23,677 nt of DNA, taken from NCBI GenBank assembly GCA_964479375.1, contig CAYZKD010000011.1, positions 1 to 23,677 of the forward strand, written 5' to 3'. The translations under genes were made by a program, and so were the position numbers. Source of the DNA: CAYXTC01 sp964479375 (lineage in GTDB: Bacteria; Patescibacteriota; Minisyncoccia; Minisyncoccales; GWA2-38-27). This document shows positions 12,304-18,291 of this stretch, one piece after another (position 1 is the first letter of the stretch; the number at the start of each line of letters is the position of its first letter). Below the pieces are notes generated by a model. The model worked only from the letters and a program-made list of their open reading frames with translations. It had not been told where the DNA came from and ran no database searches.

Positions 12304-13854
12304 TTAAAGAGCTTTCATGGGAACTTCTAAAAGATGGTTGACAGCGGCCACCATGGCGCGGACAAAGGCAAAGACAATGTCTGTGTCTCCTCCCCGCCCA
12401 TAACTAATATGACCGTTGCTCTCTATGGTCAGAGCAACCAACCCCATTGCCTCAATCCCTCCGGCCGCCTTGCCGACATTAAAATCTTTGAGCCGCAAGT
12501 TAGGAATCTGAAAACCCGGGGCCTTTCCGATGGCATCAACCACTGCATTCCAAGCGGAAGAAACCGGACCGTCTCCTGAGCCCCTCCCTTCGAAAGAATT
12601 GCTGTTCTGAGAAAGAAAAATCTCAGCAGAAAGAACGTCGTCTGCGCGGGAATAATTTATCTTTTCTATGGTCACGAGGTGGCCCTTTTGAGCCTTTTTT
12701 TCTGTCAGCACCTCCTGGACCAAAAGGCGAAGATCGCTGTTATAAACAATCTTTTTGCTATCCGCCAGATCCTCGAATTTAGCAGACAGAAGAGAAAACT
12801 CTTCCTCTTCGAGTTCGTATCCCATCTTCCTGAGATGATCTTTCAAGGCATGCCGCCCCGAGTGCTTGCTAAGGGGGGCTGTTTCTCCTTCCCACCCTAT
12901 GTCCTTTCTTGAAATTACCTCATAGGTTGTAGGGTCTGACAAAACCCCGTGCTGGTGGATGCCGGCTGAGTGCGCAAGGGCATTAGCGCCCGCCACAGGA
13001 AGATTGTCCGGCACAGGCTTGTCGATAGCCGAAGAAAGAACTCTCACGGCTCTGCAGATCTCCTGGGTTCGGACCCCGGTAGAAAGGCCGTAATAGTCAG
13101 CCCTTGTTTTCAAGGCCATAACCACGGCCTCCAATTGGGCATTACCTGCCCTTTCTCCTATGCCCATAAGACATACTTCTGCCTGTCTGGCTCCGGCCTC
13201 AAGGCCGGCAAGGGTGTTGGCTGTAGCCACACCAAGATCATTATGACAGTGAACGGAAATCATAACGCCAGAGTAATTATCAACCACGCTTTCTTTAACT
13301 TTCCTGATGAGGCCGGCGTATTCTGATCCTACAGAATAGCCCACAGTATCTGGAAGATTGATTACAGATGCTCCAGATTCAATGGCAGTTTCCACAGACC
13401 TTAAAAGAAAGTCCGCGCCCGTACGGGAAGCATCCTCAGGAGAAAACTCTACCTCGTTAACTAAAGAAGCCGCCCTGCTTACTTTTTGAGAAATCATCTC
13501 CAAAATCCGGCCCGGGGACTTCCGAAGCTTCTTTGCCATATGAACCTCGGAGGTGCCGACAAAGACATGGATCCTGGGTCTGTCGGATTTCTCAAGAGCT
13601 AAAGCCCCAGATTCTATGTCTCCGTCTTTAAGCCGGCTCAAGACACAAATGGTAGGTCCCCTAATCTCCTCTGCTATTTTGGAAACAGCAGAAGCTTCCT
13701 TGTCTGAAATCACGGGAAACCCCGCTTCAATAACATCAACTTCTAAATCTTCCAAATGGTGGGCTATTAAAAGTTTGGTGGACTCTGTCATGCTGCAGCC
13801 CGGAGACTGTTCGCCGTCCCTTAAGGTGGTGTCAAAGATTGCTACTCTGTCCAT
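12304..13854 (-). CDS. leuA: 2-isopropylmalate synthase
   Basis: A 516-residue full-length LeuA, which condenses acetyl-CoA with 2-oxoisovalerate, the first committed step of leucine synthesis. The start is the ATG at 13854, set by a strong AGGAG about 9 bases upstream; an earlier in-frame ATG lacks such a site. Catalytic-barrel marks are FDTTLRDGEQS (7-17, metal ligand Asp8), VEFSPEDASRTG (135-146), INLPDTVGY (165-173), VHCHNDLG (201-208, His202 and His204) and GIGERAGN (231-238). The subdomain motifs HQHGVLSDPTTYE and SKHSGRHALKDHL follow, and the C-terminal 150 residues carry the leucine-feedback regulatory domain (GSGDGPVSSAWNAVVDAI). No leuB, leuC or leuD is in the window. Upstream there is a complete leucine attenuator. 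Confidence 0.93.
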   Translation of the reverse strand: MDRVAIFDTTLRDGEQSPGCSMTESTKLLIAHHLEDLEVDVIEAGFPVISDKEASAVSKIAEEIRGPTICVLSRLKDGDIESGALALEKSDRPRIHVFVGTSEVHMAKKLRKSPGRILEMISQKVSRAASLVNEVEFSPEDASRTGADFLLRSVETAIESGASVINLPDTVGYSVGSEYAGLIRKVKESVVDNYSGVMISVHCHNDLGVATANTLAGLEAGARQAEVCLMGIGERAGNAQLEAVVMALKTRADYYGLSTGVRTQEICRAVRVLSSAIDKPVPDNLPVAGANALAHSAGIHQHGVLSDPTTYEVISRKDIGWEGETAPLSKHSGRHALKDHLRKMGYELEEEEFSLLSAKFEDLADSKKIVYNSDLRLLVQEVLTEKKAQKGHLVTIEKINYSRADDVLSAEIFLSQNSNSFEGRGSGDGPVSSAWNAVVDAIGKAPGFQIPNLRLKDFNVGKAAGGIEAMGLVALTIESNGHISYGRGGDTDIVFAFVRAMVAAVNHLLEVPMKAL

Positions 13855-13880
13855 TTTCTTTCTCCTTATGTTTTCAAAGA

Positions 13881-13915
13881 ACAAAACAAAAAGACCTCCC
13901 GGCTTGAGAGGTCTT
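13881..13915 (-). terminator. Attenuator terminator (3:4 hairpin) before leuA
   Basis: On the minus strand AAGACCTC (13915-13908) pairs with GAGGTCTT (13898-13891) over 8 perfect bp, followed by TTTGTTTTG (13890-13882). It sits between the leader-peptide stop and the leuA ribosome site, so when formed it would end transcription before leuA. Confidence 0.88.
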
Positions 13916-14007
13916 CCAAGAATCTTTGCGCTATTCTATCTAAAACCCCTCAAACCTTCTTTTTAACAAAAGCAGGCCGATTAAAATCTCGTTTAATAAG
14001 AGGTTTT
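13891..14007 (-). promoter_or_regulatory. Leucine attenuator: competing RNA pairings 1:2, 2:3, 3:4
   Basis: Region 1, AAAACCTCTTA (14007-13997), covers the first leucine codons of the leader peptide. Region 2, GGTTTGAGGGGTTTT (13956-13942), covers its last codons and stop. Region 3, AAGACCTCTCAAGCC (13915-13901), is the left arm of the terminator. Region 4 is its right arm. Pairing 1:2 gives 11 continuous pairs (2 G-U). Pairing 2:3 gives 15 continuous pairs (3 G-U), and 3:4 is the 8-bp terminator. A ribosome stalled on leucine codons frees region 2 for the antiterminator 2:3; one finishing at the stop covers region 2 and lets 3:4 form. This is the textbook logic of ribosome-mediated attenuation. 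Confidence 0.85.
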
Positions 14008-14032
14008 GTCTTTTTCTCGCTGTCTTTTCCAT
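13940..14032 (-). CDS. leuL: Leucine-rich leader peptide
   Basis: A 30-residue reading frame, ATG 14032 to TAG 13940-13942. It is basic at the start (MEKTARKRQN) and then has LLLNEILIGLLLL, ending KRRFEGF. Eight of 30 residues are leucine, in runs of three and four (residues 11-13 and 20-23, plus 17). Leucine codons used are CTC, TTA, TTA, TTA, CTG, CTT, TTG and TTA. The stop lies inside attenuator region 2 and 24 bases ahead of region 3. It plays the part of enterobacterial leuL with no sequence kinship beyond the Leu run. No Shine-Dalgarno is seen, and the predicted transcript start is only a few bases upstream, so it may be leaderless. Confidence 0.85.
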   Translation of the reverse strand: MEKTARKRQNLLLNEILIGLLLLKRRFEGF

Positions 14033-14039
14033 ATACTTT

Positions 14040-14068
14040 AGGGTATAACTCAAAAATAAAAATGTCAA
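14040..14068 (-). promoter_or_regulatory. leuL-leuA promoter
   Basis: On the minus strand a perfect -35 TTGACA (14063-14068) is followed by TATACC at 15 bases (14042-14047) or TACCCT at 17 bases (14040-14045). Either puts the transcription start close to 14033-14036, next to the leader ATG. The -10 is weak, so the exact start is uncertain. Confidence 0.55.
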
Positions 14069-14069
14069 A

Positions 14070-14141
14070 CTAATCGATCTCATAAATAACGGTAACTGAA
14101 GATTCTATCTTGTTCTCCCCTGTTTCCAGTCTCGCATCTTT
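14070..14141 (-). pseudogene. Possible C-terminal remnant of a SIMPL-domain (DUF541) gene
   Basis: Between pgeF and the leuA promoter one frame reads KDARLETGENKIESSVTVIY then EID and a TAG at 14070-14072. The phrase PGE/TGEN..I..SVTVIYEI is like the last strand of SIMPL-domain proteins. The frame is closed upstream by a TGA and has no start codon, so if real it is a fragment. It may equally be chance. Confidence 0.25.
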
Positions 14142-14147
14142 TCAAAA

Positions 14148-14849
14148 TTACTTTTCCGACCTTTGGGTCAGGCCCGTCAGGGCCATCATTGCTTTTATTC
14201 TGCCTCCGTCTCTCCTATAAGAAAAGTATTTATCTTCAAGGCAAAAAGTGCATTCTTTATCTGTTTCAATGTCCGCCTCAGCAAGACCCGCCTCCGCAAG
14301 ATCCTTTTCGGCGGCCCTTTTTAAATCAAAAAACAATTTATTCTCTTTTCTGATTACAGACTCTGGATAGTCGCTAAGTTTCTCTAATATGTCTTTTTTA
14401 ATTTCAAAATGTTCAGGGCAAATCCCGGGGCCTATTCTGGCTGAAATGTCGTCCGCAGAAAAATTCCTCATTTCCCTGACCGCTTTTTCCAAAATATGCT
14501 CGGCTATGCCCCGCCAGCCGGAGTGCATTAGCGCCACAACTCTCTTTTTTCTGCTGAAAAGAAAAACCGGCAGGCAGTCAGCTATTGTCAAACAAAGGAA
14601 TAGATTACTCTCTTTAGTTATTAGGCCGTCAACCGCGGGCACGGTTTTTCCTTTAAGCGCGCTTCCCGCCCAGGCAATTTTACTGCCGTGGGCTAATCCC
14701 GCAGAAACAACCTCTTTAGGATTTACTTTTATCTTCCGAAGAAAATTTTCGCGGTTCCTTTTGGTAATCTCGTTTTCTTTTCCGTCCCCGGAAAATTTCA
14801 TGGAGCCGTCTTTCTTTTCGGAAACTGCAATCTTAACCTCCGGCATCAT
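14148..14849 (-). CDS. pgeF: PgeF/YfiH family purine nucleoside phosphorylase-like protein
   Basis: A 233-residue protein of the multicopper-oxidase-like Cu/Zn family once called polyphenol oxidase or laccase. The zinc triad is visible: His54 (AGLAHGSK), Cys92 (TIADCLPVFLF) and His109 (ALMHSGWRG), followed by GPGICPEHFEI (140-150) and the C-terminal CTFCLEDKYFSYRRDGGR. Members act on purine nucleosides (phosphorolysis or adenosine deamination), and in Enterobacteria PgeF also edits peptidoglycan precursors. The ATG at 14849 overlaps the MscS stop by ATGA; a second ATG follows at once. It ends the operon before leuA. Confidence 0.88.
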   Translation of the reverse strand: MMPEVKIAVSEKKDGSMKFSGDGKENEITKRNRENFLRKIKVNPKEVVSAGLAHGSKIAWAGSALKGKTVPAVDGLITKESNLFLCLTIADCLPVFLFSRKKRVVALMHSGWRGIAEHILEKAVREMRNFSADDISARIGPGICPEHFEIKKDILEKLSDYPESVIRKENKLFFDLKRAAEKDLAEAGLAEADIETDKECTFCLEDKYFSYRRDGGRIKAMMALTGLTQRSEK

Positions 14850-15913
14850 TGTTTATTCAAATAAACGGTTTGAGTAGGATAAGCCATCTCCAATCCTTCT
14901 TTCTCAAAGGCCTCCTTGATCTGAAGGTTTATCTCCTCTTGGATATTCATATAATCGTTGTAGTCTGAGCTGTTGAGATAATATACCACCTCGTAGTTAA
15001 GGCCAAAATCTCCAAAACTTTTAAAATTAACCCTGTCCAACCTGACCAGATCTATTCCTGTTATTATTCTTTCTATTATCTTTGGAATCTTCCTTAACTT
15101 ATTATTAGGGGTTTCATAAAGAACACCGAAAGAAAAAGCAATTCTCCTTTCTTTCATTTTCTTATAGTTGTGTATCCTGCTCTCTGTCAATTCTTTGTTG
15201 GAAATAACCAGCTCTTCTCCTGTTAAACTGGTCATTCTGGTGGTTTTTATGCCTATCTTAGAAACCGTACCCATATCATCTCCCACTATGATAAAATCTC
15301 CCACCCGAAAGGGTCTATCAAAGTAAATGGAAAAGGAGGCAAAAATATCGGCCAAAATTGCCTGAATAGCGAATGCCACCGCCAATCCCCCAAGACCTAA
15401 TCCTGCCGCCAGGGTGGAGACGTTGTAGCCCAGATTCTGCAGAACAATAACCAGAGCAACAACCCAAAGAATTGTCTTGGCTATTTTGCTCAAAAGCTTA
15501 ACCACTGAAGGATCAAAGGAAGCCTTTCCCTCTTTCTGTTCCATCCCTTTAACTGTTTTCTGAACACCGAAGTCAACAATTGCCTGCAAGCTTTTCACAG
15601 CATAGTAAACTGCCATGATAATAAGGGCGTAGTCTACTGCATTTTCCAGCCATGAAGGGAAATTAACAAATCTAACAGCCAAAAACAAAGAAAAGAGAAG
15701 GTATAGCGACCACCCTAAGTCATTGATAATATTGAAAAAAAGATCGTCTATTTCTGTCTGGGTCTGGCTGGTCAGCTTTTTTATCTTTCTCAGGGCTACA
15801 AGTTTAAAGGTTTTTAAAATGATAAGAGATATGGCGAATACGCCTATTGCTATCAGGTAGTCCTGAATGGTGCTTCCAAAAAAATTGTAAGATAATATAG
15901 AGATATAATTCAT
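14846..15913 (-). CDS. MscS-family mechanosensitive channel
   Basis: A 355-residue protein. Hydrophobic helices lie at about 17-38, 67-85, 92-112 and 147-165. The pore helix TM3 follows as LAAGLGLGGLAVAFAIQAIL (168-187), and the MscS beta-domain start is SIYFDRPFRVGDFIIVGDDM (195-214). The cytoplasmic alpha/beta vestibule runs to the C-terminus. The family forms heptamers that open under membrane tension and release solutes after hypo-osmotic shock. The 4-helix N-terminus is longer than E. coli MscS. It starts 8 bases after the membrane-protein gene at 15922 and overlaps pgeF. Confidence 0.93.
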   Translation of the reverse strand: MNYISILSYNFFGSTIQDYLIAIGVFAISLIILKTFKLVALRKIKKLTSQTQTEIDDLFFNIINDLGWSLYLLFSLFLAVRFVNFPSWLENAVDYALIIMAVYYAVKSLQAIVDFGVQKTVKGMEQKEGKASFDPSVVKLLSKIAKTILWVVALVIVLQNLGYNVSTLAAGLGLGGLAVAFAIQAILADIFASFSIYFDRPFRVGDFIIVGDDMGTVSKIGIKTTRMTSLTGEELVISNKELTESRIHNYKKMKERRIAFSFGVLYETPNNKLRKIPKIIERIITGIDLVRLDRVNFKSFGDFGLNYEVVYYLNSSDYNDYMNIQEEINLQIKEAFEKEGLEMAYPTQTVYLNKQ

Positions 15914-15921
15914 AAATGTTT

Positions 15922-16284
15922 TTAATTTAATGCTCCGACAGAATAATCTTCTTCCCGGGAAGGGACTTTTTTAAATCTTATAAAGAATAAAAGGGCCAAA
16001 AGGAAAAATGAAAGAAAAAATATTCGGGGCAGCCAGGGAATAAAAGCCAGAAAGCCCGCTAAGCCCAAAAAACCTATTTTCCAAATATCCTTAGGCTTTC
16101 CCCCGGAAACAAAAGTTATTAAATTAACAATAACTAAAATTAGAAATAAGGCAAGGGATGCCAGGGCCAAAAGAAAAATAACCGCCTCCTTTATTCCTAA
16201 AATCCCAGAAACAATCTTGTGAAAGAAGACAAATATCAAGAAGGAAAGAAAAGCCCCATAAATTATTTTAGTCTGTTTTTGCAT
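15922..16284 (-). CDS. Hypothetical membrane protein, four spans
   Basis: A 120-residue protein with hydrophobic stretches at about 8-24, 34-61, 69-84 and 87-103, and short basic loops (GGKPKDIWK, RFKKVPSREEDY). No family is recognised. It is translated 3 bases after the stop of the frameshifted gene at 16288-16496 and 8 bases before mscS, so it belongs to the mscS-pgeF unit. Confidence 0.7.
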   Translation of the reverse strand: MQKQTKIIYGAFLSFLIFVFFHKIVSGILGIKEAVIFLLALASLALFLILVIVNLITFVSGGKPKDIWKIGFLGLAGFLAFIPWLPRIFFLSFFLLALLFFIRFKKVPSREEDYSVGALN

Positions 16285-16287
16285 AAT

Positions 16288-16496
16288 TTACTCTCTTTCT
16301 CTGCGATAAAGCGTAAAGGCATTATCTCTTCTGTTGTATTCTGCTGACCTGTCCCCATCTCTGTCATCCTCAATCTCTGCGGTTCCGATCTTTTTTGCCG
16401 CCGAAACCACCCCCTGCGCTGTGCCCGGTAGGCTTGAATAATAATCTTTTGTAAAAGATGGGGGTGTCTGAATGATAGCCTTTTTCTTTTTTCCAT
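16288..16496 (-). pseudogene. Small gene with a -1 frameshift in an A-run after its start
   Basis: A good ribosome site (GGGAG, 6 bases of spacing) leads to the ATG at 16496. Read straight on, that frame runs to 16263 but gives an Arg/Gln-rich, shadow-like product. A -1 step in the AAAAAAG run at codons 2-4 gives a normal-looking protein: MEKKKKAIIQTPPSF, then TKDYYSSLPGTAQGVVSAAK, then KIGTAEIEDDRDGDRSAEYN, ending RRERE with a stop (16288-16290) 3 bases before the next ATG. Either the run has lost a base (mutation or sequencing) or the ribosome/polymerase slips there. No family is recognised. Confidence 0.55.
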
Positions 16497-16606
16497 CTTA
16501 TTCTCCCTTTGTTAAAGTATCCTACGCCCGCCCTTGAAATATCTCATATATAAACAAAAAGATGCCCCTAAAGAAAGAAGTTAAAACACTAAAAATAAGG
16601 AGGTTT

Positions 16607-16813
16607 TTAAACCCTGGGTTGAGACTTCTTGCCGAAAGAGGTCAAAATCAGGGCAACGGCTGCCAGCCCCACAAGTACATAGACCACCCTGGAAACAATA
16701 GGTATTGCTCCAAAAAGAGTGGCTACAAGATCAAAACCGAACAGACCGACAAGTCCCCAGTTCAGCCCGCCGACTACGACAAGAATGATAGAGATTGCTT
16801 TTAATGCTTTCAT
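16607..16813 (-). CDS. DUF378 small membrane protein
   Basis: A 68-residue protein from the ATG at 16813; a GTG at 16840 overlapping the Nudix stop would add nine residues and has a fair AAGG upstream. The family signature ISIILVVVGGLNWGLVGLFG followed by FDLVATLFG is exact for DUF378, then a second span VVYVLVGLAAVALIL. Two transmembrane helices are predicted; the function is unknown. The next 110 bases (16497-16606) hold no clear gene. Confidence 0.9.
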   Translation of the reverse strand: MKALKAISIILVVVGGLNWGLVGLFGFDLVATLFGAIPIVSRVVYVLVGLAAVALILTSFGKKSQPRV

Positions 16814-16832
16814 TGGTTTTATTGGTTTTACC

Positions 16833-17270
16833 TTATTCACTTCTCGACCTTTTATAATTATCCACTATCTTTTTGCTCGGAAAGAACATGGGCTCTGGCA
16901 ATTTATCCAAATCAAACCATTTCCATTCTATAATCTCATCTGGTTCTTTTACCCCAGGATCCCCTTCAAAGCACTCGCAAAGAAAACCTATGGTGACAAA
17001 GTGGGCGTCTTCAACAATATCATCGGTAACGCTTGCTATTTTCAATTTTTTCTTATCTACCTTTATCCCTGTTTCCTCAAAGGCCTCCCTAAAGGCTGCG
17101 TCTCTTAGTTTTTCTTTAAAGTCCAGTTTGCCACCGGGCATTGTCCAAGTGCCCTCCCCATGAAGTTGGCTGTCTGCTTTTTCGGCGTCTTCGTGTCTCC
17201 TGCCCAATAGGACCTTGTTGTCTTTCATAATCATTACCCCCACTCCGACACCAGGTTTTTTATTTCCCAT
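16833..17270 (-). CDS. Nudix hydrolase, NUDT15-like
   Basis: A 145-residue protein with a perfect Nudix box G-X5-E-X7-REU-X-EE-X-GU: Gly47, Glu53, Arg61-Glu62, Glu65-Glu66, Gly68 and Ile69. The N-terminus GVGVGVMIMKDNKVLLGRRH, the GEGTWTMPGGKLDF turn, HFVTIGFLCECFEGDP and EWKWFDLDKLPEPMFFPSKK match the NUDT15/MutT group, which hydrolyses (oxidised) nucleoside triphosphates. It is a second candidate nucleotide-pool cleaner besides the MTH1-like gene. It follows the membrane protein at 17275 by 4 bases and overlaps a possible start of DUF378. Confidence 0.9.
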   Translation of the reverse strand: MGNKKPGVGVGVMIMKDNKVLLGRRHEDAEKADSQLHGEGTWTMPGGKLDFKEKLRDAAFREAFEETGIKVDKKKLKIASVTDDIVEDAHFVTIGFLCECFEGDPGVKEPDEIIEWKWFDLDKLPEPMFFPSKKIVDNYKRSRSE

Positions 17271-17274
17271 AAAT

Positions 17275-17583
17275 CTATTTCATGAAAAGAAAAAGTAACA
17301 CAATTCCTAATAAAACCAGCGCTGTCAGCCCCGCCAAAACCCACTTCCTCAGCTTTTCATTTTTACTTAGAAAGGGACGAAAGCTCCAAGCCAGAATCAG
17401 CAGAGACATTGTTATTACCACGACCCGAGATGTCTTAGAAGACTGAGCCCCCATAAGGTTTGAGATAACAACCACAGCAATGATAATCAAAGCAAAAATT
17501 CTTATAGACCACATTGCCTCCTTGTTGTCTTCTGATTTTATTTCTTGATTTTCGGAAGAAAGATTATTAATATCCTGATCCAT
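17275..17583 (-). CDS. Hypothetical membrane protein
   Basis: A 102-residue protein from the ATG at 17583; an ATG at 17601 would add six residues. The first 27 residues are acidic and polar (DQDINNLSSENQEIKSED). They are followed by three hydrophobic helices: MWSIRIFALIIIAVVVISNL, VVVITMSLLILAW and WVLAGLTALVLLGIVLLFLF. A basic loop (KNEKLRKW) lies between the second and third helices. No family is recognised. It probably starts the unit that runs through the Nudix gene and DUF378, since a terminator stands just upstream. Confidence 0.7.
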   Translation of the reverse strand: MDQDINNLSSENQEIKSEDNKEAMWSIRIFALIIIAVVVISNLMGAQSSKTSRVVVITMSLLILAWSFRPFLSKNEKLRKWVLAGLTALVLLGIVLLFLFMK

Positions 17584-17610
17584 ATTAATATATTTTACCA
17601 TATAAAAAGA

Positions 17611-17642
17611 TAAATTAAAATGAGCGCCTATAAGGCGCTCAT
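17611..17642 (-). terminator. Intrinsic terminator after the decayed small-gene strip
   Basis: ATGAGCGCCT (17620-17629) and AGGCGCTCAT (17633-17642) form a perfect 10-bp stem with a 3-base loop. On the minus strand it is followed by TTTAATTTA. It separates the surface-protein and small-gene unit from the Nudix-containing unit. Confidence 0.85.
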
Positions 17643-17804
17643 CAGAAAGCTAACTCTTCTTCTTTTTTTTCTTTGCCATTTAATTATGGCTTCAGCCAAA
17701 GGGCTGTCTGCCTTGGAAAGCCTCGAACGAGGTTCGACACTCCTCTCTGTTAGAGTCTTTTCTTTAATTATCCTCCAAGAGAAAGTTCTGTCAATCAATC
17801 CCAA
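17628..17804 (-). CDS. Possible small basic protein, start uncertain
   Basis: The frame is open from a TGA at 17805-17807 to a TAG at 17628-17630 inside the terminator stem. It has no ATG near its start; a TTG at 17804 or 17798 would serve, giving up to 58 residues. The product looks protein-like: IDRTFSWRIIKEKTLTERS, then VEPRSRLSKADSPLAEAIIK, then a run of Lys/Arg and VSFLMSAL. It overlaps the end of the preceding frame. No family is recognised. The DNA also contains several short palindromes, so it could be non-coding. Confidence 0.3.
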   Translation of the reverse strand: MGLIDRTFSWRIIKEKTLTERSVEPRSRLSKADSPLAEAIIKWQRKKRRRVSFLMSAL

Positions 17805-17991
17805 TCAAAGATCCGATGCCCCGCCAATGTGCCCCCCGCCACCAGGATAGAAAGCAGGATAAGAATAAAGATAGCAAACTCCCTCTCCTCCGCTGATGCA
17901 AAAATAAAAACAAACTAAAATATGCCAAACAGGCCCCGAGGCCAGGGCCAACTAAAAGCCCTGCTATTGTTGTTAATCTTCTTTTGTCCAT
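17795..17991 (-). pseudogene. Small two-span membrane protein gene with a -1 frameshift
   Basis: The ATG at 17991 follows the previous stop directly (TAAATG). The first 28 residues, MDKRRLTTIAGLLVGPGLGA then CLAYFSLF, form a hydrophobic helix. The frame then becomes Arg/His/Cys-rich and shadow-like. A -1 step in GTTTTTATTTTTG (about 17903-17915) opens ASAEEREFAIFILILLSIL then VAGGTLAGHRIFDWD and a TGA at 17795-17797, a normal second membrane segment. Unshifted, the frame ends at 17791. The composite is about 65 residues. No family is recognised. Confidence 0.5.
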
Positions 17992-18289
17992 TTAGTTAAA
18001 AAAGGGCGACTTCGAAACCGTCCATGATAAATTGTTAACCATTCCTTCCAGAGCCCAGAATCTCATGAGATTACGCACGCACAAAGAATAGTGTTCATCT
18101 TTTTTTGTCTGCCTTCTTGAAAATTTCTGCGTCCTTATTCTTTTTCCCGGTTGTCAATTCTGGGACGGCAGCTAGGGACGCGCAAACCTTTCCGTCATCT
18201 ATTCCTCCTGAGTCTAAACGCTTGTTATTGTCCTATAAAGATTTTCCCAAAAATTTAAAGTCTTTTGTCGCGTGAATTATCCAATACAT
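17992..18289 (-). pseudogene. Small soluble protein gene with an in-frame stop and a frameshift
   Basis: Starting at the ATG at 18289, the frame reads MYWIIHATKDFKFLGKSL, meets a TAG (18233-18235), then continues in the same frame as DNNKRLDSGGIDDGKVCASL, AAVPELTTGKKNKDAEIFKK and ADKK to a run of seven A. Dropping one A there joins it to DEHYSLCVRNLMRFWALEGM then VNNLSWTVSKSPFFN and a TAA at 17992-17994. Unshifted, it stops at a TGA (18095-18097). All three parts are protein-like, so this is read as one gene of about 97 codons with two lesions. A good AGGAGG followed by ATG inside (18190s) gives only eight codons. Confidence 0.5.
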
Positions 18290-18291
18290 GT

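Noticed and set aside
12334..13966. Several plus-strand frames of 77-137 codons across leuA
   Set aside because: They are antisense shadows of a well-conserved enzyme, with no ribosome sites or recognisable products.
16263..16496. The unshifted 77-residue frame as the real protein
   Set aside because: It is rich in Arg and Gln, overlaps the next gene by 22 bases and looks like a shadow, whereas the -1 frame is balanced and stops 3 bases before the next ATG.
17628..17804. A tRNA suggested by GGTTCGAC-like sequence at 17731-17740
   Set aside because: The CCTCG/CGAGG palindrome leaves no seven-base T-loop, and no acceptor or anticodon arms can be drawn.
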